Shown: positions 9,432 to 17,096 of the stretch, in pieces
Numbering within the stretch: position 1 is the stretch's first letter
Layout of the letters: the number at the start of each line of letters is the position of its first letter
Origin: Mycobacterium colombiense
GTDB lineage: Bacteria; Actinomycetota; Actinomycetes; Mycobacteriales; Mycobacteriaceae
Length of the DNA: 64,000 nucleotides
Reading direction: 5' to 3'
Assembly (NCBI RefSeq): GCF_003284935.1
Contig: NZ_QMEV01000003.1
Location: 62,001 to 126,000, forward strand
The notes under the pieces: model-generated
Told to the model about the DNA's origin: nothing
The model's database searches: none
The model's input: the letters and a program-made list of their open reading frames with translations, nothing else
Made by a program: the position numbers and the translations under genes

Positions 9432-9733
9432 CTAGGTGATCCCTTCCCCGCCACGCGGTCGTGACGCGGATCAGCGTTTGCGCGACCAGAGGTAGTGGGC
9501 AGGTGAGTGCCCACCAGTCGCATTGCTTAACAACGAAGTTCGTCGAGTCCTACGGTTCGCGCGCGCTGGAGCGTCAAGCGCGGTGAATGCTGCCCACCCA
9601 CACCGGTTGACGTCCCCGGCGTCGATACCCGGCTCGCCTTGTTGCTGAAGCCTCCCCGCGTATCGCCACCAGCGCATAGTACATGATGTGCATATCTTGC
9701 AGTGCATGCAACATTTGCTATTGGTGTTTCAGG
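9432..9733. promoter_or_regulatory. mmpS upstream region with TGTGCAT / TTGCA-N5-TGCAA half-sites
   Basis: This 302-base gap upstream of mmpS holds no gene that I can support. At 9687-9713 it has TGTGCATA, then the dyad TTGCAGTGCATGCAA. The same GTGCA/TGCAC units recur at 10353-10376 before the TetR gene (TGCACGTTGTGCA dyad). A shared operator for the TetR protein, controlling itself and mmpS-mmpL, is a fair reading. Confidence 0.4.
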
Positions 9734-10342
9734 TCACTTTGTGAAGATGCTGTTGACCAGCGCCGCGGCACGCTCAACATAGGGCATCGGCGTGTCGGCG
9801 GTTTCATTTGCCTCGCCGCTGGCCCACCTCTCGATGCCGGACCGTACCGCTGTCAGCGCCAGCGCCGAGATCAGCGCCGCCATCTCGTCGTCGGGTTGCA
9901 TTGCCTGGCGACGCACGATGATGTCGGTCAACTGATTCTGAAATCGCTCCAAGTCGGCGAGGAATGCCGCCAACACGGCGGGGGAGGTCTTGGCGAGTTC
10001 CAGCATGTGGGCCGCGTGTTCGCGGCGCGGCGGCACGTCGCGCAGGTGGTGGGCGGCCAGGGTGATCAGCTCCGCCAGCACCACCGAGTAGGGGGCCGGC
10101 CCGGCGGCGACGAAATCCGCCACCAACTCCGGCGGTATGTCCGACGGGCCGTAGGCAAGCGCGGATTCTTTGTTGGGGAAGTAGTTGAAGAACGTGCGGG
10201 TGGCGATTCCGGCTTCGGCGCAGATCTCGTCGACGGTGACCTTGTCGAAGCCGCGTTCCAGCGTGAGGCGCACCGCGGCATCGCGGATGTCGGCGCTCGT
10301 CTGGCGGCGACGGCGCTCTCGTAGCCCTACGGGATTGGCCAT
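9734..10342 (-). CDS. TetR-family regulator, probable controller of mmpS-mmpL
   Basis: 202 residues from the ATG at 10340-10342 (an upstream in-frame ATG would add 9 residues but crosses the putative operator). The N-terminal TetR helix-turn-helix is clear: VTVDEICAEAGIATRTFFNYF (about residues 35-55), followed by NKESAL. The C-terminal half is an all-helical ligand domain. It lies directly upstream of mmpS on the same strand; TetR genes are often found next to mmpS-mmpL pairs. GTGCA dyads at both promoters suggest autoregulation and repression of the transporter. Confidence 0.88.
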   Translation of the reverse strand: MANPVGLRERRRRQTSADIRDAAVRLTLERGFDKVTVDEICAEAGIATRTFFNYFPNKESALAYGPSDIPPELVADFVAAGPAPYSVVLAELITLAAHHLRDVPPRREHAAHMLELAKTSPAVLAAFLADLERFQNQLTDIIVRRQAMQPDDEMAALISALALTAVRSGIERWASGEANETADTPMPYVERAAALVNSIFTK

Positions 10343-10352
10343 ACCCCTATAG

Positions 10353-10376
10353 TTGCACGTTGTGCACACTTTGCAC
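10353..10376. promoter_or_regulatory. Putative TetR operator (TGCAC dyad) at the regulator promoter
   Basis: TGCAC and GTGCA arms flank GTT (13-base dyad) and a third GCAC unit follows after CACTTT. It lies 11-34 bases upstream of the TetR ATG and resembles the units upstream of mmpS. Confidence 0.4.
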
Positions 10377-10543
10377 TCAAAAGGTGCCGCGTTCGGGGTC
10401 GGCGGCCTCGCCCTGTCAAGTCCGGCAGCAAAGTGTGGCCGACCGAGCTCATTGACCGAAGCGACGTGCGGCGGGGCACAGTATCACAGCATAAGGCGTT
10501 GCTGCGCTAGGTAATTCGAGCATGAGGCGCTCAATGGCGACGG

Positions 10544-11470
10544 TCATCCGCTGGGCGCAAATGCGCCCCGCAGATAATCGCACTGGCTCTCGAAGAACCT
10601 CGTCGATATCGGTGCCTTCTCGGCGATCTGATCGAACGCATGGAAGGCGCCGGGAACGATTTCCTCCTGCACCCGCACTCCCGCCTCGCGCAGGCGCCGG
10701 GCGTATTCCAGGCTTTCCTGGTAGAAGAGGTCCAGCGTGCCCACGCCGATCCAGGCGGGCGGCAGCCCCGACAGATCCTTGCGACGAGCCGGTGCCGCCT
10801 CTGCGGGATCTGCCCCGTTGAGGTACCACTGCCAGGCCAGTTGATTGTCGGATTCGGTCCACATGATGCGCCGGGCGCCGTCGCGCTTGGCGCCGGTCCG
10901 GTCGTCGAGCATCGGATAGACCAGCATCTGAAAGGCGAGCTGGACATCGTTGCGGTCATGCGCCCGCTGGGCGACCGCGGCCGCAAAATGGCCGCCGGCG
11001 CTGGCTCCTGCGATGGCGACTCGATCCGGGTCCACCCACGGCTGGCGGGCCAGCCACAGCAGGGCCGCGTAGCAGTCTTCGACCGGGATTGGGTAGGGGT
11101 GTTCGGGGGCCAACCGGTGGTCCACCGCCGCAATCGCAAATCCGGTGCGCGCAGACAGCTTGCGCAGGTACTTATCGTCCTGTGCCGCGTGACCCATGAT
11201 GGTGCCGCCGCCGTGGATCCACAGCAGGGCGGGCGCACGGCCGGGAAGGCCGGCGGGACGATGCAGGCGAACGCTGACGTGCTGGTTGACCGCGGCGACC
11301 GGCACCGTGCGGAGGCGCCCCGCATTGCCCATCAGGTTCATGACGGCGCGCTGAAACTTCAGACCACGGTGCAGGGCATAGCCGCGCGGCACGAATCGCG
11401 CCACCGTGCGAAGGCCGGGATCCAAGACGTGCGGGGACGTGAAGTCGTTGTCCGGGGGCCTTTTTGCCAT
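10544..11470 (-). CDS. Alpha/beta hydrolase of the hormone-sensitive lipase (Lip/NlhH) family
   Basis: 308 residues. The oxyanion motif HGGG is at 86-89, the nucleophile Ser157 in GASAGG, Asp247 in VGTLDLF and His277 in GAFHAFD complete the triad in the right order and spacing for HSL-family carboxylesterases. DHRLAPEHPYP (117-127) is also typical. There is no signal peptide, so it should act in the cytoplasm on short-chain esters. The neighbours do not point to a specific substrate. Confidence 0.9.
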   Translation of the reverse strand: MAKRPPDNDFTSPHVLDPGLRTVARFVPRGYALHRGLKFQRAVMNLMGNAGRLRTVPVAAVNQHVSVRLHRPAGLPGRAPALLWIHGGGTIMGHAAQDDKYLRKLSARTGFAIAAVDHRLAPEHPYPIPVEDCYAALLWLARQPWVDPDRVAIAGASAGGHFAAAVAQRAHDRNDVQLAFQMLVYPMLDDRTGAKRDGARRIMWTESDNQLAWQWYLNGADPAEAAPARRKDLSGLPPAWIGVGTLDLFYQESLEYARRLREAGVRVQEEIVPGAFHAFDQIAEKAPISTRFFESQCDYLRGAFAPSG

Positions 11471-11543
11471 CCGAAGCCCTCTATTCCCTTGCGCCGGCAG
11501 ACATCGCTGACCATACAGGAACGAACTCAGTGTCCAGGAGCGG

Positions 11544-12215
11544 TTATTGCGAACCGTCTTCGTCGTCGGTGAGCGCGCGCACCGCGCGGTCGAACATGGT
11601 CTGCTTTATCGCTCCCAGCGTGCCGGGATCCTTGCCCTGCAGCGGTCGCAGCACGTCGAGGGCCGCCTCGGTGACCGCACCCTCCGGGCGGCTGGCGTCG
11701 ACGATGCCGAGTTCTTCCGCGTCGGGGCCACTGAAGCGCCGGCCGGTGGTCATCGAGGCGACCGCGGCGCGAGGCGTGAGTTTGGCCTGGATGAGCGCGG
11801 CCATGCCGGGGTTGAACGGGATACGGATATCGACCTCGGGAAAGCAGAAGTATCCGCGGTCGGCGCGCATCACGCGAAAGTCATGCGCGATCGCCAACAT
11901 CGCGCCGGCGCCGAACGCGTGACCCACCACTGCGGCCGCGGTGGGCAGGGGCAGGGTGAGCATGCGTGCCAGCAGTCGGTGCACCCGGCCGATGTACCAC
12001 TGCCCTCGGTCGGGGTGGGAGCCCAGCCATTCCAGATCCAGGCCATTGGAGTAGAACTTTCCGCCGGCGGTGGTGATCAGGCCCTGGGCGCCGTCGGCGA
12101 TGGCCTGGTCGAGTGCCTGATCGATGTCGTCCAGAAATTCTGGGGTGAAACGGTTTTCGTCTTCGCCCAGGTGAACGATGGCGATTTTGTCGGTGTAGTC
12201 CAATGTCACGGTCAT
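11544..12215 (-). CDS. Enoyl-CoA hydratase/isomerase family protein
   Basis: 223 residues, somewhat short for crotonases (about 250). The N-terminal strands and the oxyanion-hole region (FYSNGLDLEWLG, about 53-64) and the central VVGHAFGAGAMLAIAHDFRVM are clear. In the second active-site position FPEVDIRIPFNPGM has no Glu-Glu pair like that of true hydratases, so it may be an isomerase or a variant. It is the second gene after a TetR regulator (40 bases apart, same strand), so the pair likely forms a self-regulated unit. Confidence 0.82.
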   Translation of the reverse strand: MTVTLDYTDKIAIVHLGEDENRFTPEFLDDIDQALDQAIADGAQGLITTAGGKFYSNGLDLEWLGSHPDRGQWYIGRVHRLLARMLTLPLPTAAAVVGHAFGAGAMLAIAHDFRVMRADRGYFCFPEVDIRIPFNPGMAALIQAKLTPRAAVASMTTGRRFSGPDAEELGIVDASRPEGAVTEAALDVLRPLQGKDPGTLGAIKQTMFDRAVRALTDDEDGSQ

Positions 12216-12255
12216 GTGGTTCCTCTTGAGTTGCGTTGATACTTGCGATGTTTGG

Positions 12256-12885
12256 TCAGCCGCGCCGTTGTCGCGGCGGAGGGGGTCCTACGGCGAGTAC
12301 CGCGCGCACGGCAGCGTTTAACTGCGCGCGGGTGGTGGCGCTCCCGAGTCGGTCGCGGCGCAGCAGCAGCGCGGTGGGCAGGTCGACGACGCAACTGGTT
12401 ATCGTGTCCACCGCCGCCGAGTCCTTGCGGTCCCACACCGCGACGGCAAGGCGCACCAGCAACGCGACGAGCAGCCTGTCGAGACGTCGCAGCTCACCGG
12501 CGACATCGTCGGGAAGATCGTCGGCGAGCACATCCTCGCGCCGCACCCGCAACACGAGCGCCGACGAGCCGGGGTGCCGCTCGGTGAATACCACCGCCGC
12601 ATCGGCGGCAGCCACCACGGCGTCGATGGGGCCGCCCGGGCCGTCGCCGGCCATCGCCTCGTCGACCAGCGAAGCCTGCACCGCCAAGAAGCGCCTACCC
12701 GCCCGCAGCCAAGCCTGGCCCATCAACCCGCCGCGTGAGGTAAACGTGTGGTACACAGCGCCATTGGACACACCGACCGCGTCGCCGATGGCTCGGATGG
12801 TCACCGCGGTCGGGCCCGACCGCGCTACCAGTTCCTCGACGGCGTCCAGCACGACGTCGGGATCATGCATGCGCGGACGTGGCAT
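12256..12885 (-). CDS. TetR-family regulator of the enoyl-CoA hydratase unit
   Basis: About 209 residues from the ATG at 12883-12885 (MPRPRMHDPD); an upstream in-frame start would add seven residues and run towards the operator. The HTH reads VTIRAIGDAVGVSNGAVYHTF, followed by the recognition tail TSRGGL. The C-terminal domain is Asp/Arg rich, ending in a proline tail (PPPPRQRRG). A perfect 24-bp palindrome begins 10 bases upstream of the start, the expected place for an autoregulatory operator. Confidence 0.88.
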   Translation of the reverse strand: MPRPRMHDPDVVLDAVEELVARSGPTAVTIRAIGDAVGVSNGAVYHTFTSRGGLMGQAWLRAGRRFLAVQASLVDEAMAGDGPGGPIDAVVAAADAAVVFTERHPGSSALVLRVRREDVLADDLPDDVAGELRRLDRLLVALLVRLAVAVWDRKDSAAVDTITSCVVDLPTALLLRRDRLGSATTRAQLNAAVRAVLAVGPPPPRQRRG

Positions 12886-12894
12886 GCGTCCACC

Positions 12895-12918
12895 ATAACA
12901 GAGCAATTGCTCTGTTAT
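12895..12918. promoter_or_regulatory. Perfect 24-bp palindromic operator of the TetR gene
   Basis: Arms ATAACAGAGCAA and TTGCTCTGTTAT meet with no spacer, 10-33 bases before the TetR start at 12885. The AT-rich ends in a GC-rich background and the placement over the promoter support an operator. Confidence 0.75.
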
Positions 12919-13028
12919 GCGACCGGATCACACCGAGCGGCAGGGCGTGTGCCGTCGTACCTGGACGCAGAGGGTGAGCCGTGCGGCGGTTAGCATCGAC
13001 TGTCCGGACTCGATGTGGAGGTGAGGCC

Positions 13029-14036
13029 TTGGCTGCGATCCCCGTCATCGCGCTCACCGGTCACCTCGGGGCCGGCAAGACGACGCTGCTCAACCACCTC
13101 TTGGGCCATCCGGGCACGCGAATCGGCGTGGTGGTCAACGACTTCGGCGATATCAACATCGACGCCGGTCTGGTGGCAGGTCAGGTCGACGAGCCGGCCT
13201 CCATCGCCGGAGGCTGCATCTGTTGCCTGCCCGACGGCGGTGGGCTCGATGAGGCACTCATCAAGCTCGCCGACCCCGCGCGCCGCCTCGATGCCATCGT
13301 CGTCGAGGCCAGCGGTCTGGCCGACCCGGTGGCGATCGCGCGGCTCATCGGCTTCAGCGAGATACGCGGGATACGGCCGGGCGGGGTTGTCGACGTCGTC
13401 GATGCCGTGAACCACTTCGGCACCGTCGACCGCGGCACGTTGCCGCCTGTGCGCTACGGCGCGGCGTCGCTGATCGTGGTCAACAAGCTCGACCAGATTC
13501 CCGAGGACGAGCGGCCGGCGCTGCTGCAACGCGTCACGAAACGGGCGGCACAACGCAACCCGCGCGTGCATGTCGTCGGCACCACGGGCGGGCGGATAGA
13601 CCCCGAGCTGCTGTTCGACGCCTCGGCCACGTCCGGTCGGGTGGGGCAACTCTCGTTCTTGGACCTGGCGCCCGAGCACGACCGCGACCATGTCCACGCC
13701 GATGCCGTCACCGTCAGCAGCTCCGGTTGCGTGGATCCCGATGCACTGTTCGACCTTCTCGAAGAGCCGCCGCCGCAGGTGTTCCGGTTGAAAGGCGTCG
13801 TGGCGGTGCGGCACCGCACGACCGTTCGGGACTACGTCGTCAACCTGGTGGGCAGCGGAATCCACATCGGGAAGGCGCCGCGGGGAGACATGGCCAATTG
13901 CCTGGTGGCCATCGGGATGCATCTCGACATCCCGGCCGTCCGTGCACGACTCGACAAGACAACCCAGCCTGCGTCGGGACCGGCATCGGCACAAGCGTTG
14001 CGGCGGCTTGAGCGGTACCGGCGACTGGGTGCGTGA
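13029..14036 (+). CDS. CobW/COG0523-family GTPase (metallochaperone type)
   Basis: 335 residues from a TTG start preceded by GGAGGTGAGG; a GTG at 12981 is also in frame but lacks such a site. P-loop GHLGAGKTT (11-19), metal-binding CICC (63-66, in the GG-C-x-CC motif of the family), NKLD guanine motif near 154, and a C-terminal CobW domain with VFRLKGVV. These proteins deliver zinc or cobalt to client enzymes with GTP hydrolysis. No Zur-type box is obvious. The stop overlaps the next gene by 4 bases. Confidence 0.9.
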   Translation: MAAIPVIALTGHLGAGKTTLLNHLLGHPGTRIGVVVNDFGDINIDAGLVAGQVDEPASIAGGCICCLPDGGGLDEALIKLADPARRLDAIVVEASGLADPVAIARLIGFSEIRGIRPGGVVDVVDAVNHFGTVDRGTLPPVRYGAASLIVVNKLDQIPEDERPALLQRVTKRAAQRNPRVHVVGTTGGRIDPELLFDASATSGRVGQLSFLDLAPEHDRDHVHADAVTVSSSGCVDPDALFDLLEEPPPQVFRLKGVVAVRHRTTVRDYVVNLVGSGIHIGKAPRGDMANCLVAIGMHLDIPAVRARLDKTTQPASGPASAQALRRLERYRRLGA

Positions 14037-14890
14037 GAAACGATCCGGCAAGATACGTGTCGATGTCATCTTCGCTGGGCGACGTGCTCGCCACCATGGA
14101 GCTCGAGAGGGTCGACCAGTGGCTCTTCGTCGGGCAGCAGTTGCCCGCGCCGGCCAACCACATTCTGGGCGGGCACATCTCCGCTCAGGCTTTGTTGGCG
14201 GCGAGCCACACCGCGCCGGGTCGCGCACCGCACAGCGTCCACACGTACTTTCTGCGGCCCGGCGATTCGCGTCGCCCGGTGGACTTCGAGGTCGTCGATC
14301 TACAAGAGGGCCGGACGTTTTCGGCGCGACGGGTGACGGCGCGCCAAGAGGGCAAGATTCTGATGGAAGCGATGTCTTCGTTCAAAATCACCGATTTCGC
14401 GCCTGCTCACGTCGTATACCAACCGCCCATGCCGGCGGCCGCCAACCCCGAGTCCCTGCCGTGGGTTGCACCGCATCTGGCGGAGTCCGACGAGGGCGCC
14501 CAAGGGCGGTGGGCAAGCCTGCGCTGGTTCGAGCGCCGGATCATCGACACCGAGGCAGCCCCGCCCGCACGCGCGCCGATGTGGTGGCGACCCGACGGGC
14601 AGGTCCCCGACGATCCCGTGTTGACCGCCAGCCTGGTGGCCTACCTGTCGGCGGTGACGTTGACGGAGCCGGCGTATGCCGCGCGCGGTGGTGTGGGGGC
14701 GTCAGCTCAACGAGACCATTCGGTGTGGTTTCACGGCCCGGCGGCGTTGTCGGATTGGCTTCTCTACGACCGTTCGTCACCGAGTAGCGCCGGTTCGCTG
14801 GCACTGGCGAGTGGGGCCATGTTCAACCGCGACGGCGGGTTGGTGTGCACGGTGAGGCAAGAGATGTATTTTCCGCCGCACAGCGCTTGA
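14033..14890 (+). CDS. Acyl-CoA thioesterase II (TesB family)
   Basis: 285 residues from the GTG that overlaps the CobW stop (GTGA); an ATG 30 bases on is an alternative start. Double hot-dog architecture: the first repeat has [15 protein letters not shown] and [17 protein letters not shown] with the [10 protein letters not shown] strand; the second has the loop [17 protein letters not shown], which corresponds to the active-site WxF/HR region of TesB, and [14 protein letters not shown]. It hydrolyses acyl-CoA to free acid and CoA. The coupling to a CobW GTPase has no obvious meaning. Confidence 0.9.
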   Translation: MRNDPARYVSMSSSLGDVLATMELERVDQWLFVGQQLPAPANHILGGHISAQALLAASHTAPGRAPHSVHTYFLRPGDSRRPVDFEVVDLQEGRTFSARRVTARQEGKILMEAMSSFKITDFAPAHVVYQPPMPAAANPESLPWVAPHLAESDEGAQGRWASLRWFERRIIDTEAAPPARAPMWWRPDGQVPDDPVLTASLVAYLSAVTLTEPAYAARGGVGASAQRDHSVWFHGPAALSDWLLYDRSSPSSAGSLALASGAMFNRDGGLVCTVRQEMYFPPHSA

Positions 14891-14946
14891 GGCCGTCGTC
14901 AGACTGTTGAAACTCGGTGCGTGATCAAAAGCGCTGCACTGCAGGA

Positions 14947-14969
14947 ATATTCATCACAGTGACGTATTG
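14947..14969 (+). repeat. Palindromic direct repeat, copy 1
   Basis: Contains TCATCACAGTGACGTATTG. Outside the core, about 55 bases (from ATCAAAAGCGCTG upstream to TGTCGACGAT downstream) align with copy 2. The core has a 6-base dyad (CGTCAC/GTGACG in the other copies, one mismatch here) around one A. Confidence 0.85.
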
Positions 14970-15036
14970 TCGACGATGGGCACGGGGACAGCCTGTTGGT
15001 CGCCACAGGTGTCATCGACGCTGCGGCCTCATACAG

Positions 15037-15444
15037 CTAGATCTCAATCTGCTGGCGTATTGCAGCCATGTCTGCAAGATCCCAAACGTAGGCGAACTTG
15101 CCGTCTTCCACCCGGTAGAGGGTGAACTCGGTAATGGAGACTCGGCGCCCGGTCGGCGCAATCCCCTCGAACGTGCCTTTGTGCGTGCCGGTCACCGTGA
15201 AGTGGAGTGAGATCAGGTCTCGATCGATCGCGATGTTTCGTACGTCCCAATGCCAGTCAGGAAACGCCGACACGATCGGTTCGAATTGCGCCGCGACGGT
15301 AGACGGATCCATCGCTACGTCGTTAACCCGAATCTGCGGAGTGTAGAAGCTCGCCATTCTGTCGAAGTCGTGTGCGTTGCACGCATCGAGGTATGACTCG
15401 TATAACCTGCGCAGTTCCTGGTGTTCGGAATTCTGCAGTCGCAT
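15037..15444 (-). CDS. SnoaL-like (NTF2-fold) protein between repeats 1 and 2
   Basis: 135 residues from the ATG at 15442-15444, which has AGAGGA 5 bases upstream; an upstream in-frame start would add nine residues. Typical SnoaL/ester-cyclase features: the N-terminal helix with YLDACNAHDFDRMASFYTP, then DWHWDVRNIAIDRDLISLHF, GTHKGTFEGIAPTGRRVSI and a closing VEDGKFAYVWDLADM. Such proteins bind small hydrophobic molecules, some are cyclases. It is bounded on each side by a copy of the same repeat, so it looks like a separate gene unit. Confidence 0.82.
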   Translation of the reverse strand: MRLQNSEHQELRRLYESYLDACNAHDFDRMASFYTPQIRVNDVAMDPSTVAAQFEPIVSAFPDWHWDVRNIAIDRDLISLHFTVTGTHKGTFEGIAPTGRRVSITEFTLYRVEDGKFAYVWDLADMAAIRQQIEI

Positions 15445-15471
15445 CTCGTCCTCTCGTCGTTGACTTGTCAT

Positions 15472-15877
15472 CTACGGTCCGGCGATACGCCGATCATTCG
15501 TGTGGACAACGGTACCGTCGGCGACGAACTGACTGGCCAGCAAAGGACGGCTTGGATCGCCGGACGCCACGCTGTCACAATGCGTTCGCCACGAAGTGCC
15601 GGCGAGCGGTTCATCAAAAGCGCTGTCCGGCAGAGATATTCGTCACAGTGACGTATTGTCGACGATAGGCGGCAGGGAAGGGGAGAGGGGGCCTGCGGCC
15701 AGTCCGGGCGTGTGGATCCGCATCGTCGTCTCGGATGTCTGCTGGAGTGCCTGCGCTCGTGCGCGCGCGCCGGGTGTGACGAACATCAACCGATGACAGT
15801 GACGGGGGTCATAGTCAGGCCGACGTTAATCGGGTCATCCTGGCCATTCGTTTGCAAATCTAACGGCTGGGAGCGTT
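15472..15877. other. Gene-poor spacer holding repeat copy 2
   Basis: About 400 bases without a supported gene. It contains repeat copy 2 at 15636-15658 with its extended flanks, followed by a purine-rich stretch (GGCGGCAGGGAAGGGG). A weak partial match (GATGACAGTGACGGG) at 15792 may be chance. The promoter and ribosome site of the next gene occupy the right end. Confidence 0.6.
15636..15658 (+). repeat. Palindromic direct repeat, copy 2
   Basis: Core ATTCGTCACAGTGACGTAT with perfect arms CGTCAC and GTGACG around A. The upstream ATCAAAAGCGCTG and downstream TGTCGACGATAGG blocks match copy 1, so the conserved unit is about 55-60 bases. Confidence 0.88.
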
Positions 15878-16108
15878 ATGGCCGACCTCAACTTCGCCTA
15901 TGACCTGACCCTCGACGAGGCGCGCCGGCGCAGCGCAATGGTCGAAGCGATGGGTGACGACTGGGACCCCATCGCCGTGCTCGCCGAGGAAGACCAGGCC
16001 TACGACATGTTGTACTCGAACCTGGACGACGAGCAGCAACGGGTCTACGACGAACTGGTCCGCGCCGGCGTGCTGCCCGAACGGACGGCCGCTCGTGCTA
16101 CCGATTGA
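15878..16108 (+). CDS. Small acidic protein resembling DUF6400
   Basis: 76 residues, ATG with GGGAG just upstream. The sequence LTLDEARRRSAMVEAMGDDWDPIA followed by EDQAYDMLYSNLDDEQQRVYDELVRAGVLP is like the small helical DUF6400 family of actinobacteria as I recall it; the function of that family is unknown. It overlaps the next small gene by 14 bases, and the two lie between repeat copies 2 and 3, so they look like one gene cassette. No signal peptide or membrane segment. Confidence 0.7.
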   Translation: MADLNFAYDLTLDEARRRSAMVEAMGDDWDPIAVLAEEDQAYDMLYSNLDDEQQRVYDELVRAGVLPERTAARATD

Positions 16109-16319
16109 TCCGACCGCCGACCGTGCCCGCCGCGCGTGGCTGCCCTGTCCGCGCTGCGATCACCGCGTCAACTGTGGCGATTGCCGAAGCACCCGTAACT
16201 GCGATACACACTGGCAGTACCTTCTGAGCAACAGAGGCACACTGGTGCACCTGCAGTGCTCGGACTGCGGTCATCTCTGGTCGACCGACACCCATCGCCG
16301 CACGCGCCCCACGCGGTAG
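16095..16319 (+). CDS. Small zinc-ribbon protein
   Basis: 74 residues from a GTG that overlaps the end of the preceding gene. It has paired metal ligands: CPRC and CGDC near residues 19-31, a further Cys and His, then CSDC near 55 with GHLWS. That pattern is a zinc ribbon. The overlap with the DUF6400-like gene implies coupled translation and a joint task. No homologue is recognised; the start is inferred from the overlap and is less certain than the frame. Confidence 0.6.
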   Translation: MLPIDPTADRARRAWLPCPRCDHRVNCGDCRSTRNCDTHWQYLLSNRGTLVHLQCSDCGHLWSTDTHRRTRPTR

Positions 16320-16370
16320 CCAATCGGAGTCCGGTCCGGCACCGGAGCTCAATGACGCTGCGCAGCACCG

Positions 16371-16393
16371 CTATTCGTCACAGTGACGTATCC
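16371..16393 (+). repeat. Palindromic direct repeat, copy 3
   Basis: Core TATTCGTCACAGTGACGTAT is identical to copies 2 and 4. The flanks differ, but CCGCTA before and TAGCGG about 33 bases after could close a larger hairpin. It marks the right border of the DUF6400-like/zinc-ribbon unit. Confidence 0.85.
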
Positions 16394-16550
16394 GTCATGG
16401 CAAGTAGCGGGGAGGGGACTGGGGATGCCCCGGGTTCGGTGCAGCCGTCGAGCGCCTATTGCCTTACCGCCCCGGCGTTTGGATAGGGAAGGCTCGACGG
16501 GAGGCGGGCAAGCGCCTGGGCGAAATCTGCGAAGTGCTTGCGGTGCACAG

Positions 16551-16573
16551 ATATTCGTCACAGTGACGTATTG
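16551..16573 (+). repeat. Palindromic direct repeat, copy 4
   Basis: Core ATTCGTCACAGTGACGTAT identical to copies 2 and 3; a TGTCGACGGGATGG block downstream recalls the TGTCGACGAT of copies 1 and 2 after a short insertion. It is the copy nearest to the recombinase gene (start 17097). Confidence 0.85.
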
Positions 16574-17041
16574 ATCCCGCTGTCGACGGGATGGCGAGAG
16601 GGGTAAGCGACCGCGTGTCACGCCCGCGGCTGACCCGTCCGGCCAGTGCCCGCGTCTGCTATCGCCGCGACGAGTCCGCCGGCCCGGCGCCAGTGATCGT
16701 CGTCCCGCATAGGAGCAAGTCCCGGCGAGAGGGCGAGCGAAGCGCGTAGGGCCGCAAGGAGTAAAACACCTGGTCATCGATACGAGCGCCCCGAACTCGG
16801 CGTTCATCAACGCCGATAAGCGACATTATGTCAAGTAAAATACCGCATATTGCAACAGATGAATCAATCACTTTCCCCGTCCAACTTCACGGCCCGCGGC
16901 CTGAACGGGCGTGGAAAACGCCTCCGAGCAGCGGGTTTGGAGTATTTCGCGGTGGGTTCGGTTGGATATGCCGGGATGTCCGACCGTGACACGCACGACG
17001 AGCCGCCGCGAGTGCCTGGCGTTGACCTGGTGCAATGTTGT

Positions 17042-17075
17042 AATGATTCATCAGACGAATCAATGATTCATCAGA
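17042..17075. promoter_or_regulatory. Direct repeats AATGATTCATCAGA spaced by 20 bases before the recombinase
   Basis: AATGATTCATCAGA occurs at 17042-17055 and 17062-17075, exactly two helical turns apart, and the middle forms a dyad GAATCA-A-TGATTC (17057-17069). An inverted relative lies at about 16857-16867. The site ends 21 bases before the TTG start, so it may be an operator for the XRE protein or arm sites for the recombinase. Confidence 0.55.
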
Positions 17076-17096
17076 TGAGACGGGTTGGAGGCCGTT

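Larger units (their letters stand above)
16320..17096. other. Gene-free region with repeat copies 3 and 4 and recombinase promoter sequences
   Basis: No supportable gene. It holds repeat copies 3 (16371) and 4 (16551) only 180 bases apart, a GC-rich middle, then an unusually AT-rich stretch (about 16825-16870, ATTATGTCAAGTAAAATA) likely to hold the promoter of the recombinase operon. The motif ATGAATCAAT at about 16859 is an inverted relative of the direct repeats at 17042-17075. Confidence 0.6.

Noticed and set aside
15786..15806. GATGACAGTGACGGG as a fifth repeat copy
   Set aside because: Only about 10 core bases match and the dyad is incomplete; not enough to call.
14920..16600. The four repeats as a CRISPR array
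   Set aside because: Spacings of 180 to 735 bases, gene content between copies and no cas genes exclude it.
16659..16871. 70-codon minus-strand frame before the recombinase
   Set aside because: No ribosome site or family features, and it covers the likely recombinase promoter.
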